Shown here one piece after another: positions 1 to 12,277 of a stretch of 64,000 nucleotides of DNA. The DNA lies in assembly GCA_037176845.1 (NCBI GenBank), contig JAYKXP010000008.1:310001-374000 (forward strand), given 5' to 3'. Each line of letters begins with the position of its first letter. The stretch's first letter is position 1. Source of the stretch: Paramarasmius palmivorus. Its lineage: Eukaryota > Basidiomycota > Agaricomycetes > Agaricales > Marasmiaceae. The translations under genes and the position numbers were made by a program. Below the pieces are notes generated by a model. It worked only from the letters and a program-made list of their open reading frames with translations, ran no database searches and was not told the origin of the DNA.

Positions 1-2312
1 TGATCTGGGCAAATTGAGCTTGTAATGCTGGGTCTCATATTAGCAAGATGAGTTGAACAGATATCTTTGACTGCATACAGGTAAAAGCACCGACAGCTTG
101 CTTGAGAACGGGAAGCATGGTTCGAAGACCCTTGCTTGTCAGGTTCAGGCTGGTGAGGGCGGCAACCGTTTTGCTGATTTCCTCCTTTGCATTCAGTAAC
201 TGGTCCGTAGCGTTATGGTATGCCATTTGGGATGCTTCGAGATTAACACGAATTTGATCGACCTGCGGGTGTATCAGCTAGCTTGACAGCGATGAGTTGC
301 CAACATGGTTTACCTCAAACTTTGCATTTGCCACAGCCAGTTGCTGGAATGATATTTCCTCTGGGTGAATGTCACACAGCAATAGTGATCCAAGACATAC
401 CGCAGCATTAGAGTTCATCTCTGCCTTTGAGGATTCGCGAGATGTAGCAACAGAAAAATTACTGGCCACTGCACCAGTTTGCTGAAGAATGAGGTTTGCT
501 TTAGTCACCAATTTTTGCAGACTTGCAATCAACTGATTGATCGTGGTATTGAATTTGTCTAGGACGGTAATATCTGCAGATTGAGTTGTACCGGCAATCT
601 GAATTATGCTGGTGATAGTCGTGGTCGCAGTCTGCACTAAAGGAAGGAGTTCAGCGGACAAAGGCTTCGTCCCGTCCAAGCGGGCGCTAATAGACTCCAG
701 ACTTGTCCGTACATACGCGCTTCCATTTCCCTAGGCATACATCATCAGCTCGGAACCACAAAGCCGGTAACAAGTCGGACTGAACACTAGCGTTACCACG
801 AATCTTATCCCAATCAGGTCCGCCATTAGGGCCGCCCACCACAAGGAGTTTGAGAGCATTGACGAGGGTCAAGACCCTCTGTGCTTCACGTGCAGCAGGA
901 TCGGTGATGAGGGCAATGGCATCCTGAGTAGCTTGCGCGGACTGAACGGGAGGCTTGTTGCTTGTACCAGGGTTCTGGCTCGAAGCTTCGCTGTTTGTAA
1001 CGTTGTGCGAGGCTTTGTGAATCAAGCTGATACCGGCCTTTGATGGCAATTCCCTTGATGCCCGCCAAAGAGAGCAATGCGCCGCCTGCGGAGACTGCAA
1101 GGTGCTTCAGACTGTCCACGGCATCCATACGGACCAAATCCCATCTGGATCATGTTGAACATTGTTAGTACCGAGTCCATGGCTAGGTGCGTCTATACTA
1201 ACCCTTCAGGGATGTGATGGACTGCGTTATCGAAGTCGCTCTCGGCGTCAGCGAACGACTGAAAAACTTTCAGTTAGCATAACTTTGGTCCGAGTTTCAT
1301 TGACATACCTTCTTCATCATATCAGTAATCTCCTTGGCGGCGGCTACGAGGGCCTCCTCTGACTTCCTGCGTTCCTCGAGGATCTGTAGTTGTGCATTGT
1401 AAGCCTCGGCCTTTTGCTCAGTCGTCCCAACCTATGGCGTGATGGTCAAACACAAAAAGAAATCCTCCTACAACGTTATACGTACTTGATTGGTACATGC
1501 GACGATTAACTCCGAAGCAAGATTGCATATATCGCTGAAACCTTGTTCGCCCTCCTTTGCAACAGTGCTATAAAAGCGAAGAAGATTAGCGTATGCACGA
1601 TGCTATACCTGAATATACCTACGCGCAGGTTTGAACAAGGGTAAGCGCCGACTGGATCTGACCAGGTAGGAATGCATTGATCTATAGACAGCGCATTACG
1701 AGCAAAGGACGAGAAGTGATGAATATGTTTCTCACTTCTTGGGGTGTACCGTTAACAACAGTATTGACTGCAGTCCTGATGGCCTCAGGAAGCTGGCCCA
1801 CAAGATTTTGAATGCGCATCATGCTGTTGTGCGCGGTACCAAACGCGGTATACCCATCACTGACCTAAGGGTTGCCCCAGTCAACTTGGATCATGGCCTG
1901 AGATTACCCAAAGGAATCCCTACCATTTGCATGAGACATGCCTTGAAGGAGCCAGGACGAGTAATATATTTCCATTGATATTGAACCGAATCGTCAGCAT
2001 TCGCAAGGGCTATTGTACTTCGTTAGTGTTATTTTGCTGCGAGAAACCACCGACGTAGATGCCTACAGAAATCGTCTGAGGCGGCAGCTATCACGATAAC
2101 GGAGCCTAGCAGAGCAATCGACAACGGCGCTGGCTGCAGCAGGTCACCCCAGTTGGTAGAGCACCACATCCTAAACCAAGATACAGGATGAGTACCATGC
2201 AAACGATACCAAGTGCATTGAATACAAACGTCATCCAACCATCCTCGTTAGTTTGCTGGCCAGTCGAGACTGTAGCGATAGCGTTGTAGGTGTTCTCTAA
2301 ATCGGTAGACAT
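1..2312 (-). CDS. Helical, pore-former-like protein, copy 1 (3' end outside window)
   Basis: Multi-exon gene read from ATG at 2312. The N-terminal exon reads MSTDLENTYNAIATVSTG, followed by a hydrophobic segment (exon near 2070-2165, PLSIALLGSVIVIAA), then long amphipathic helical exons. A second short hydrophobic stretch lies near 1060-1110 (GGALLSLAG). The distal exons (1-700) are coiled-coil-like, rich in Thr, Gln, Leu and Asn. No signal peptide is visible. Exon order and sequence match the plus-strand copy at 33984-37197. The reading frame slips by one base near 1040-1055 (an A run), so the gene is either damaged or mis-assembled. Two hydrophobic segments within a long helical bundle resemble bacterial Hbl/Nhe-type alpha-pore-formers. 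That likeness is inference from pattern only, and no named domain was recognised. Gene reality is well supported by conservation between copies; function is not. Confidence 0.6.
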
Positions 2313-4698
2313 GATGGCAAATCAGAGTGACGAGGACGGTACCATGGATTTGAAGACAGCTTATAGATGGTTCTCTGCAGGAACACCAAAAAAGTGCTTT
2401 CAATCTCTCACGAGTGGCCTGTCAAGTGCTTGACCTTGGTTAGTCTTTTAATGCGGCCGTCTGGTACCCAATGCAGCTAGAGACTTTGAGGTAAACATCT
2501 AAATATTCAGTGCAAAACGAAAGACGCTAAGAAGTGTGATAGCGTGAAGTCAGGCTCCGATAGCGGGGCGAATGCGAAGAACACTAGTATTACTGAGGGG
2601 TGCTTGATTGCCATGCGGTTGATTCACCGTGTCTGAAGCATTCGAAGCAATGGCCGTCAAAAGAGATTTATTTCGAACCGTGGGTTGTTATGACCGAGCG
2701 ACAAACTTGAATGCATGCGTAGAACTTGTTCGTTCATTGAGTCCCGAACTCGGAACGTGGAAGCTTCGCTGTTTGTAGGAGTCAATATCCCAGATATTAG
2801 TGATGATACAAGGGACACACCTTGGACTTCCGTGAGTCGATGCTAATGCGCTAATGGACCAAGGCTGTAGAGCCTAGTCGGAACCTCGACCCCTGAACCT
2901 CATTTCCGCCTTAGAACAACAGATGCACATGCATACTTATGCATGCTTCTCGAATAGTTGCATACCGGTGTTGATGCGGGCGACAGAATCTTGTGTACCA
3001 TGCTGTCGAAACTTTCGAAGTGAAGTTGGTGGTTGTAAGCGAGATCGGAATTTCCCTACTTGGCTTCGGTCGAGTACCATCGGGCCTTCCTCCCACAATA
3101 ACGATAGACTAGGGTGTACGAAAGATGCAGTCGCTGCAAAAAATACTGCACACCCTAGCGTGGTAGTAAAATCCAATCGGCCATATAGATACCAGATGTC
3201 CTCAGAACCACCGCAAAAGGACACTATGCATAATGCTTCTGGGTATTTTTGCTGATACCAATAGCCCAAGAGGAATGGCACCAAAGGTGAAAAAAAAAAC
3301 ACCAGCTCTTTGGGGGTTCGTTCATTTTGGCGCGGGGCGGGAACGAATTCCCAAAAAAGGGCGTGCAACATTTCTTGACGCACAGGTTCCTCCTCATACT
3401 TACAGTAGGCCTCGCTCTGTCACGGTCTATCTCCACTAACAAAACGGACACGGGACAGTTAAAGGGCGACGGATATGGATTCGAGGTGCTCCAATCGACG
3501 ACAACTTTGTTGTCTCCTCAGTACTAAGTTTTCCGGCATAGAACCTTGAAACTCCTTCCAGTTCATCCGATGAGACGAAACCACAGCACTTCTCGAGTCT
3601 CAAGATCTCAAGCTTCCAGGGTCTAGCACCAACCTGGCTCGACACAGTGGTTCGAATGTAACTCAAACAAGCGGTCCATCTATATCCGATCATCCCTTAG
3701 AGCAATCGGGGTCTATCAAAAGTTCTCAAGTTTCTGTTCGGACAGATCCTTTGGTCGTCGGACCTTCACTGCAGTGAAAGATGTATTCAATGAATGACGG
3801 TGATTCGCGCCAGTTGCCCCGTCCTATAAGCGGCTGTAGAAGCTCATTGGCACGTATGGCTGCTGCCGCTCAAGCGTAGAAGTATCTCTTCCGTGTGAAT
3901 TCCTCAAAACCTCACCCTCGGGCCTGTGACAATTCGACCGCTAGCTACCAAAGCAAACCGTGCAAACCAAGCCGACTGTCACTGTTTCATTCGCGGGCGT
4001 TAAGCGAACGTTAAGCAGTGGTTAAAGGTACCTATGCAAGATAGGGCCTATTACAATAGAGATACGGGTTGTACGATCTCAAATGGCAAATTAGCGTAAG
4101 TCTCGCAGATTGATGCAAATTTGCCTCTGGTGTCACTCGTAACATTGTGATTGTAAGAAGGCATACAAACATGATTTGATAGCAAGAAAACAGAATAGTT
4201 ATATACTCAAACGGCTAGCGCTCAAGATACAACATAACAGATGTAGCAGAGGTATCGCAAGGAATAGGAAAGATGGTAGCGCTATAGATAGGATAACGAC
4301 AGCAAAACGACAACATTGGGTGAGAGACAGCAAAGAAGATAGCAAAATGACAACAACATTGTGAACAAATAAATCATTGAGACCGATGCAAAAATGCAGC
4401 ACCTGACGAGTAGTGTCGCGGTGCCATGATTCGGTTTCTGTCCAGATTTGCTGAGGGTTCGAATCGAATCATCCCCACACCAGGAGGACCTATTGCATCG
4501 TTTGGCACCCAGGAAGTGGCCCTTCGCAGCTCGCCTGGTAGCTTATGGTAAGTATTGGGAGACTGGAAGCAGGTCAGTAAAGATAACACTACGAAATAAC
4601 ACCACTAACCAAAACCCCGACTTTCATGAGACCGCGGTATGGGTTGTTCGCCTAATGCCAATGTTTGCATGAGCTGACGACATCAAAGAGAAGTCATA
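2313..4698. other. No gene supported
   Basis: Intergenic stretch of about 2.4 kb between two minus-strand genes. Overlapping frames between 2911 and 3693 lack plausible splice structure, codon bias or recognisable motifs. 4180-4340 is purine-rich, low-complexity DNA. The first part should hold the promoter of the helical gene at 1-2312. Confidence 0.5.
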
Positions 4699-5831
4699 TC
4701 AACGCACCAAAGGGTCTGGTGTAGAAGGAGGATCCCACTTGTGGTTCCTGTCCGCTGCGTTGTAAGCTGAAAGCGGTGTATTCGGTGAAGATGTATCGGA
4801 GCTGGGCACAGTTGGTGCGCTGACAATTCGTCGGACTTGTATTCTCGGAGCAGGACATGAACTAGGTTTCAGAGGTGGAAGAGAAGCTGGCAAACGAGGA
4901 GCTGCCGGAACCGGTGAGGGCGATGGTGCATCGAGTATACCCTGGGCCTGGAGAAATTCTGAATCGACTGTGAGCAAGAACATCATGTAACAAAGGTGAG
5001 TATATGTTTACCATGAGAGCGGTATCTAAAGACGAATGAGACATGTGTATGTATGCCTCTTTCTCCAGGAGGATTGTCATGATCATAAGGCTTGACGTCC
5101 CAAGTGTAGCTCCATTGTTCACTCGTTTCGTACTCATCCCCAAACCTTCCGCAACGTCAGAAAAGATGTAGTCGATTGTATTTGGCTATGAGAGACATAC
5201 CCAACATACATGTCTCCTACTTGACGACCTCCTCTAGGTGACCTTGGTACATGCTCTAATTCATCGGGTGGACGACCTGTAAGTCGTTTGACACGTTTGA
5301 TCTTTAAGGACAATCATTCCTGTGTCTTTGGATGATGTCAGCGTGCCTGAGATGTAAGATAAAAGGTGAAGGACATGATCCAAAATATAAGAAAGAAAAC
5401 TGCGCACTGGCGTCTTCGGCCACTTTGCGAAACTTCAAAAGGACGTTCCGTATTTTCAGAGGTTCTAATACCAGAGCGAAATGTCTTTCCAATGCCGAAT
5501 AGAAACCTGCCAGGAACTGAAGAAAGTTAGTTCAATGTCTTGATCCCAGAAGCACAGATGTACGCACCGACGATGCCATCTACTAATATAAAAGCACAGG
5601 TATCAACGTCTCCTCCCAAGTCTTCCCAATGCACCGAGAACCGCTAGAACAATAAACATATATAAGATTGACGGCGTCAAGCCATTAAAACTCTCATACC
5701 TGTCCTTCTTTACTTGGGATCCAGCACGAAACTTGATTCTTGTCCGAGTTCAATGCAACAAGATGTTCGGGAATAGGTCGTCCAGTTTCAGCATCTACAA
5801 TGCAAGCCCTGAATCCACGATGTTGGAGCAT
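4699..5831 (-). CDS. DUF7918-type protein
   Basis: Starts at ATG 5831 (MLQHRGFRACIVD) and ends at a stop at 4699, with about six exons. The pieces read in order match the agaricomycete DUF7918 family as I know it: an N-terminal strand segment ending in SCWIPSKEGQ, then FSVHWEDLGGDVDTCAF, then a G-x-x-TSENTERPF block, a conserved short exon ending in GDMYVG, then YTWDVKPYDHDNPPGE and the closing FLQAQGI motif. A Pro/Ser-rich disordered tail (about 70 residues) follows. DUF7918 members have no established biochemical role; the fold is probably beta-rich. It is tail-to-tail with nothing and head-to-head with the AP endonuclease at 6094, so the two may share a 260-bp promoter region. Confidence 0.75.
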
Positions 5832-6093
5832 GTTAGATGAGATTCATAAGAGTTCTTGAACGCCACAGAAAGCTGCCAGAGCAGAACAAAAGAGTGAAAA
5901 ATGGTAGCGCAAGGGTCGATGGACGCACAGGTTTTAAGAGAACAATCAACTGCCGGCCGGCAATTTTTGGCCTGGTTGAATTTTCAGGCCACGTGGGGCA
6001 GCCGCAATGTTCTTCGCACGGACCCTCTCGGTCCCTTTATTGTTACAGAGTCACCGAACCACTCTTTGTCGCCGACTGTCACCTTTGTTCCCT

Positions 6094-7409
6094 ATGCCGC
6101 CTAAACGCGCCTCATCGTCCAAGAGAAAGGCCTCAGATACCGAAGACGAGGCCGGACCTGTATCCAAGCCAGCAAGGTCAACAAAGAAAGCAAAGGTCGA
6201 TGCTGAGGCCTCATCAACATCAGTAGATGCAGGAGACGCGCAGCCGACGAACAAGGTGCTACCCGTGAACATTGTTTTTCCTCCAAGAAACCCTGGGACA
6301 CTTCGATTCGCGTGTTGGAACGTGTGTGGATTGGCTACTAGCCAGAAGAAGGTTAGTTACAAGCTCGTATATCTCAGGCAAACTAAACACGTCGCGTATA
6401 GGGCTTCAAGTTCTACGTTGAAGCCGAGGATCCGGATATTCTCGTGTTGACAGAAACAAAAATGAATAACGAACCGGTAGACCCATCATTGTCGAGTCGC
6501 TTTCCACATCGTTACTGGTCTATAGCAGAGAAGAAGGGATATTGTGAGTGCAACTTGTACCTGGCCAAATGTTTGACAAAACATGAACTATTAGCCGGAA
6601 CCGCTGTTCTTTCGAAGCATGAACCATTGTCGGTAGACAAAACCATCCCAGGCCACCCTAACCCTTCCATTGTCAAAGGTCGCATCATCACGCTCGAGTT
6701 TGAGAATCATTACTTTATTGCAACGTATGTACCGAATGCTGGAACAGATCTCAAGGTAAACTCGTTGATTTGACTATCTATAGCTCTGTCCTAAAGCTAA
6801 ATCTCAGACCCTTGACGTGAAAAACGAATGGAATGAGCATTTCACGACATACATTCGTGAACTAGACAAGAAGAAGCCCGTGATATGGACTGGCGACCTA
6901 AATGTTGCACCCACGGAAATAGGTACTATCCCCTCGCATACTGTAATGTTCTTTCCTGACTTTCACGGGGCTTAACTAGATCTCTCCAACGCAAAGAAGA
7001 ACTGGAATAAAACACCTGGTTACACCGAGGCAGAGACCACTGCTTACAAGAATATCCTGAAACCCCCCGAGGAATCTGAGGAGCAATTTGTTGATGTCTG
7101 GCGAATGCAGCATCCAACCACGAAGCATTTTACTTATTTCTCCTACCGCTTCAACTGTCGAATGAAGGGAATAGGTTGGAGACTAGACATGTGTAAGTAA
7201 CTCTCGACCCTGCCTCGTTCAGGTGATAATTATTATCTCTACAGTTGTTCTAAGCAAGCGGATCGTGGAGAAGGTGAAAATGGTATGCATATACAGCCCC
7301 ACTGATCCTACCTGTACTAAACATTCATTTACAGTGTGAGATTCGGAGTGAGATATATGGAGCCTCTGACCATTGTCCATTGACGATGGAGTACGAAGGA
7401 CCGTTGTAA
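6094..7409 (+). CDS. AP endonuclease, exonuclease III/APE1 family
   Basis: Predicted base-excision-repair endonuclease that cuts DNA 5' of abasic sites; nuclear. Seven exons (6094-6351, 6402-6543, 6595-6755, 6808-6922, 6980-7192, 7245-7282, 7335-7409) join in frame to 333 residues, close to human APE1 (318). The first about 65 residues are Lys/Ser/Ala-rich with likely nuclear-localisation signals (PPKRASSSKRK, STKKAKVD). Catalytic motifs are all present: FACWNVCGL (Asn), LTETKM (Glu, metal), TYVPNAG (Tyr), WTGDLNVAP (Asp and Asn) and GASDHCPL (Asp-His pair). It lacks the C-terminal zinc finger of Apn2-type enzymes. No frame breaks. Converges with OTU1, stop to stop 40 bp apart. Confidence 0.92.
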
Positions 7410-7449
7410 TATTATACATTACTCTGCTATTGAAACATTCTACAGAAAA

Positions 7450-8821
7450 CTAGTACTCTCCGAAACGTACATGTCCAGTTTGCTCCGCGTGCGCCCGCGC
7501 TTCCTTCTCTCCCTTCAAACCTTGACCACATTGCTAAATGTGGCACCACAAACGTCAGTTGATACAGCTCTGGTAAAAGGCCAGCACAATATCACTCACT
7601 TCGCACTTCAAATCAAAGGTTGCGGTATTTGTGTACGCTTTCTTGGCCCTTAACCTATCTGCGAGCTTCTTCCCGGCCACCAGAACATCGTCCTCATCAT
7701 CCGAAAGGGATTTCTACCAACAGAATATCCTCGTCAGCGCGCAGCCTACATCATACCAAGAATAAATTCATACAATAGGGAAGACGGTTTGATGCCATTC
7801 AGCAGGAGCGTCGGGTGATGGTGCTAACGTTGCAGCATCGTAATGTATTCCAGAATAAATGACGATACACCGCATATCTGCGGCATCGGTACCAGGTGAA
7901 AAGTGGTCTATTCGACCTGTTTCAACATCTATCGAGCATATTTCCGTTCTGTAGTGTGCTGCGAGGATTGCTAGTTCGATAGCACCACCCCATGATGATG
8001 GTTTCTGGATAGTGGCGGTATATTTCGATGGGGGCATTCTGTAGGCCTTGTCAAGCATGTGTTGGTACCAACGGAGGCACTTACCCAAGGATAGCTTCAT
8101 TGTATGTTTCCGGATCTTTCTGGATCGAATCTGCTACGACTTTGGGCGTGATGAGAACTGATTTGCGCTTGACGGAGATGTTATAAATCACCTTGGCGAA
8201 GTTTGGAAGCTTTCGAAATGTCCTGCTCGAAAATTAGGGAGACAGAAGAGAACAGACAAGAGTTATCGTCGGGGACGACCTGTGATTGAATACAGATGTG
8301 TATCAGTACCAGCCTGTAATCAATGATTACAGTCCACGCACCCGATGAACCAACCATCCTCCATCGTTCGTCTCTACACACTCCGGACCACTTGAAGCCT
8401 TCTGACTCGGCGGTGTACTACGCGAAGATGCACTTCCCGCAACCGATCTCGATGCTGCAGAGGCTGGAGCGGTCGGTCGAGCGCTTGGATTTCCGGACGG
8501 TTTTGGCGCCGGATCAGACGTCGACCCATTTTCTGCAACGATCAATTGCTCTCCTTGCTTCAAACCCAAACTCGACAATGGCAGTTCCGGTATCAAAGTC
8601 AAACTTTGGGGAGGATATCCCGTCTTGACTGGTCAAGTTTTCCTGGTCAAATTGATGGTCCATGACATTCATAAGGGTGACGTACGGAGCTGTCGGGAAG
8701 GAAGGATTTCGGTAGCGGCGTAAATTTCTTGTTGAAGGTCTTGGACTGTAAAATTGGCATCGCTGAAGGGAACTTGGATGGTCGCTACACCTTTGGGATG
8801 ACGAAGCCGTACTGGGGCCAT
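7450..8821 (-). CDS. OTU1: Ubiquitin thioesterase OTU1 (YOD1-like)
   Basis: Predicted deubiquitinase acting with the Cdc48/p97 ATPase in ER-associated degradation. Start chosen at 8821 (MAPVRLRHPKGV), which begins the expected ubiquitin-like UBX domain; an in-frame upstream ATG at 8887 is less likely. Order: UBX-like domain (about residues 1-75, including a GYPPK turn), a Ser/Ala/Pro linker, and an OTU domain with the catalytic PDDNSCLF (Asp, Cys) and YSGIHYDA (His). A C-terminal C2H2 finger follows (C-x2-C, then H-x5-H before the terminal RFGEY). About six exons; the last intron splits the finger's first Cys pair. All family landmarks are present and in frame. Confidence 0.92.
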
Positions 8822-9316
8822 GGTGGGGATGGGAAAGTCCCGATTCCTGCTGCTATCTCCTCTAGTCGATGGCCAACGCTTTCCCACGTCTTTTGTTATT
8901 CGTCTCCCACCAGGTGAGTACCCTGTTTCTTTTCATTCTTCCATGTCATGCCTGAAACTGACCTCATCGCATGCAGAGATACCTATGTCGGAAGATTCAA
9001 CACGCCGCTTTGGCTCCAAACCACGAGTAGACTGACGGATAGCATGAACGCCATGTTGTGGCGAAAGTTCTTCGTTCTTGTCACATTCTGTCAGTCTGGA
9101 CTTTGCCGTCACAATCCAGTAACGTGAATTCCCATAGGTACCTTTCACACTCAAGGGTGCTAAGAGGTGCTGAGTACTATAAAACAGGCCTCAAGTTTGG
9201 GTTAGAGTCCCAGCTATCACCGGTCCGCTCTATCTTTCCGATCTTGAATTTCGGTTAGTGTAAATTCTGATAGATCTGGTTCAAATTAACGTCTTTTGCA
9301 GATATTCTTGTTCATA

Positions 9317-9900
9317 ATGTCAGATCCTACTGCTGTTCAGAATCAAAGTGCTGTCGCGACACAGGTTTGAACGATATCTAATACCTTGGCTATCGTGCTA
9401 ATGGTCTATACCAGGACGCAGCTCTCAGGCAGGAGGACGATGCTGCCCAGTTGAACGCACTGCTCCGCATGACATGGGCTCCAAGTAACTATAATTCAAT
9501 CAGAACTCCGCCTCAAGTGGCTCCGCTTCAGAAGGACCATTTCCTGGAAGTACAGCACTTCGTAGCTATCCTCATTCGCATCATGAAGGGCTTTGGGGAG
9601 TATGACAACTGGTACACTCAGCAAGTTGGTTACTTCATCGACCTGGCCACGTTCGTCAATGAGCATCGCAATCTTTTCGAAATCAACGATGCTTTGAATC
9701 AGAGGAAGAAGCGCATACCTTTGGATCAATATCGAACCAATGCTGACATTCGAGCCTACCTTCAATACCAGACAACTGGTGGGATAACGGTTGAGCAATC
9801 GGTTAGAGCGTTGTTGGATGCTATGGTCGCGCGAAGTACGCCGTTTGGGAAGTATACAAGGCTGGTTGGACAGGAGTTTAAGAGGCAATTAGGGTGGTGA
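9317..9900 (+). CDS. Hypothetical protein, 177 aa
   Basis: Two exons, 9317-9364 and 9415-9900, joined across a 50-nt intron, give 177 residues from MSDPTAVQNQSAVATQ to FKRQLGW. The first about 30 residues are polar and Gln/Ala-rich. The rest is predicted mostly alpha-helical with conserved-looking aromatic positions (YDNWYTQQVGYFIDLATF). No signal peptide, membrane segment or known motif was recognised. A short leader intron may end just before 9301. Divergent from OTU1 with about 500 bp between starts. Good codon structure and clean splice sites make it a likely real gene of unknown role. Confidence 0.65.
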
Positions 9901-10654
9901 AATGCAAGGGTTGTATATCTGTATCGTTGTCAACAGCCTATGCGAATTAAAACGACATGCTTCGTGCCGGCTGGGCGCCTATTTGGACGCTACGGAGTGT
10001 ACAAACTCATACAAACTCCCACGCGAGGATTTTCGTTCAACTCTACTCTTTTGTCCCTTCCCAGCTTTTCCTCTGTCTTCATTTTGTAGATCTGCTCCGT
10101 ACACTCTCCGTGAACACAAGGGTCACAGCTTTACTAAAATCATCTTAGAGAAGCTTCGTAATTGGATCTTCCATTTCCGGACGGTAAACTCCTTGATGCT
10201 TCTTGATACCGTCCAAGGCTTTGCAGCAAGTTACGTGCAGGAAGATATTGCGTAAAATGGACGTCGAAAGATTGGAATACTGCCATGTTTTCTACGAATT
10301 TAAGGTATTATGGAGGTCTAGGAGAGCATCGGAGGTGGTTTTCACGTCCCACGCATGTCTATCGACAAAGCAAGAAGCTCAAGAAGGGTGGTTCCTAATG
10401 TGTCCGTGATGAATCCGCAAAGGCCTCTTAAATGCCAAGCGCCTGCCCTATTCCCTGCTGTTTAAGAATAGTGAGTGCTGTCTTTCGCTATTGAGTGATG
10501 GAACGCTCACATGCCGTGATGTGGTGGTTTTTTCAGCCTAGACAGGTCGTATGGAAGCGCCATTGGCACTGCAGATGACCCACTTCTTTCGGAGTGCGGA
10601 AACATGCGTCCTTGATCATCGCCTCTCGAAAACAACCCTTTCCTCCTTACGCCC
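9901..10654. other. No gene supported
   Basis: Gap of about 750 bp holding the 3' flank of the hypothetical gene and the 5' region of the membrane protein gene. Short open frames on both strands show no splice structure or motif. Confidence 0.5.
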
Positions 10655-11946
10655 ATGATCAGGAAATCTTCGATGTCGTTGGTGTTTGGACTGGGTTTTG
10701 GGCTGCTCGTAGCTGCGCAGGGCAACTCTCGATAGCGCAGTGCTCTCCAGGGTTTGACTGGGTAAGTTGTGTTTTCTGCACCAGATAAGGAATTGACATA
10801 TCTCTTTGTTTGTCAGAGCTTCAATTCTCTTAATCAATCGCCCTGCGAGATGGCAAGCTATCTAGGCGGAGCATGTACGGGTGTTGGTGAGTGTTTTGCT
10901 CTCAGCTCATTTCAGCTGGATGAGCCAGGAACTTTTCAGCCTTCGGAATCCCATCTCTTCCTAACATAGACAACGTTTATAATGGGCTTCCGTCTGGAGG
11001 GAATAACCCATGTCGCTGCAGCTCCGTCTTTTACTCTGTTTTAAGCGCTTGCGCCGATTGCCAGTTGGGAGACAATGGCGGAATTGGGCTCAATTCACCG
11101 AAAACTGCACAGAAACCTTTGTATCTTCGTAAGTGCATGTCTTCAGGCATTTTGATCATGTACTGACTCCACGTAGCTTCCCGCGCGATATTCCATCCGG
11201 AACGAGTATACCCTCTTGGGCGTACTTAAATGTGGTGAGTATGTCATTGTTGTAGTAAGCAGAGCGCATGCTGATATTCATTGACTAGACAAATACCGGT
11301 GGCACTTTTGATGCTACCCTTGCTGAAAACCAACCTGGTGAGGTTCTCGAGTGAATAGGAGGACTTGGGTACTAAAGCAGAGTGCCATAGATGCTCCGGA
11401 ATCGACGGGGATTTCACCATCAACTTCCACATCAGTACCGGCCACTTCGAGTTCCCCCGCGTCGGCCACGGAGACCGCGTCAGTCTCAAGCAAAAAGAAG
11501 ATTGGCCCCATTGTTGGCGGGGTCATTGGGGGTGTCGTTGGCCTATGTCTGATTGTCATATTTATCGTTTGGCTACTTCGCCGACGCAAAAACAACACTC
11601 CGCCATCGGGTTTGGTTCTGGACGATATTGACCCGCCGCCCTCGCAAGCTACTCTCCATCCCGGCTACATGCAAGAGGTACCTAACAAGCTTTATGTGAG
11701 TCTAACGTTGGATGTCATGAAAAGTACGTTGTTGATGTCATGTAGGATCCCACCGATCCCTCCACGTTTCCTCCTAGCATCCCACCACAGCCAGTGTCGC
11801 CACCGAGGTCGCCGCCACCAGGATCATTTATGTCTTCTCCCCCACCTACAAACACTCGAGATGCTAGGTGGTCTTACATATCCGCAGCACCAACGACACA
11901 GATTTCCCTGCATCCCAATCGGTTCACAGGCAACCCTGAACTGTAG
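10655..11946 (+). CDS. Cys-rich extracellular, single-pass membrane protein, copy 1
   Basis: Exon-by-exon parallel to the gene at 23348-24728. Parts in order: a hydrophobic leader (MSLVFGLGFGLLVAA, 10655 on); a Cys-rich ectodomain with QSPCEMASYLGGAC, CRCSSVFYSVLSACADCQ and IPSGTSIPSWAYLNV; a Ser/Thr-rich stalk; a membrane span (GPIVGGVIGGVVGLCLIVIF, near 11505-11575) followed by LLRRRK; then a Pro-rich cytosolic tail ending at 11946. The layout resembles fungal wall-sensor or receptor-like proteins, but no ligand is known. Two one-base frame discontinuities occur. One lies between leader and ectodomain (about 10720, avoidable only with a 32-nt intron). The other is near 11075, where the paralogue has an intron. 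It is therefore either a decaying copy or mis-assembled. Confidence 0.6.
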
Positions 11947-11987
11947 TTACATTATCGATTATCGATGATCATCTAGTAATTCAATAA

Positions 11988-12200
11988 AGCCCCTTTGATT
12001 GACAGACCGCGTTGCGATGCGGTGGGTTAGGGAAGGATCTTAGCCCTTGGGTGGCGTTGTATGATCCTACGACCGCGTGATTAGACGCGTCAACAAAGTA
12101 ACGCGTCAAAACGGGCGTCATAATCGTGCCCTGGTCATTACCTACGTCACCCCGTTTTTCACCTCCTGTACCCGATTTAGACTCGAAGAGAGTATATAAA
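11988..12200 (+). promoter_or_regulatory. Stress-type promoter of the Hsp9/12 gene
   Basis: A TATA box (TATATAAA) lies at 12193-12200, about 78 bp before the ATG. Upstream are two ACGCGTCA repeats (12085 and 12101), a CRE/ATF-like TACGTCA (12143) and a CCCCT stress-response-like pentamer (about 11988). These motif matches are direct; that they act as stress elements is inferred from yeast Hsp12 regulation. Confidence 0.5.
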
Positions 12201-12277
12201 GGATTGCTGAACAAGACTTCAAAGCACTCAACTACTTCCTTCACCTCATCTCATCTACAACTCTCATAACTCTCATC

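Noticed and set aside
2911..3693. Several overlapping open frames on both strands (up to 148 codons)
   Set aside because: No splice partners, no motif, odd composition with a poly-A/poly-T run, and frames on both strands shadow each other.
4440..4475. tRNA-like GGTTCGAATC T-loop
   Set aside because: Flanking five-base arms do not pair, and no acceptor, D or anticodon arms can be drawn.
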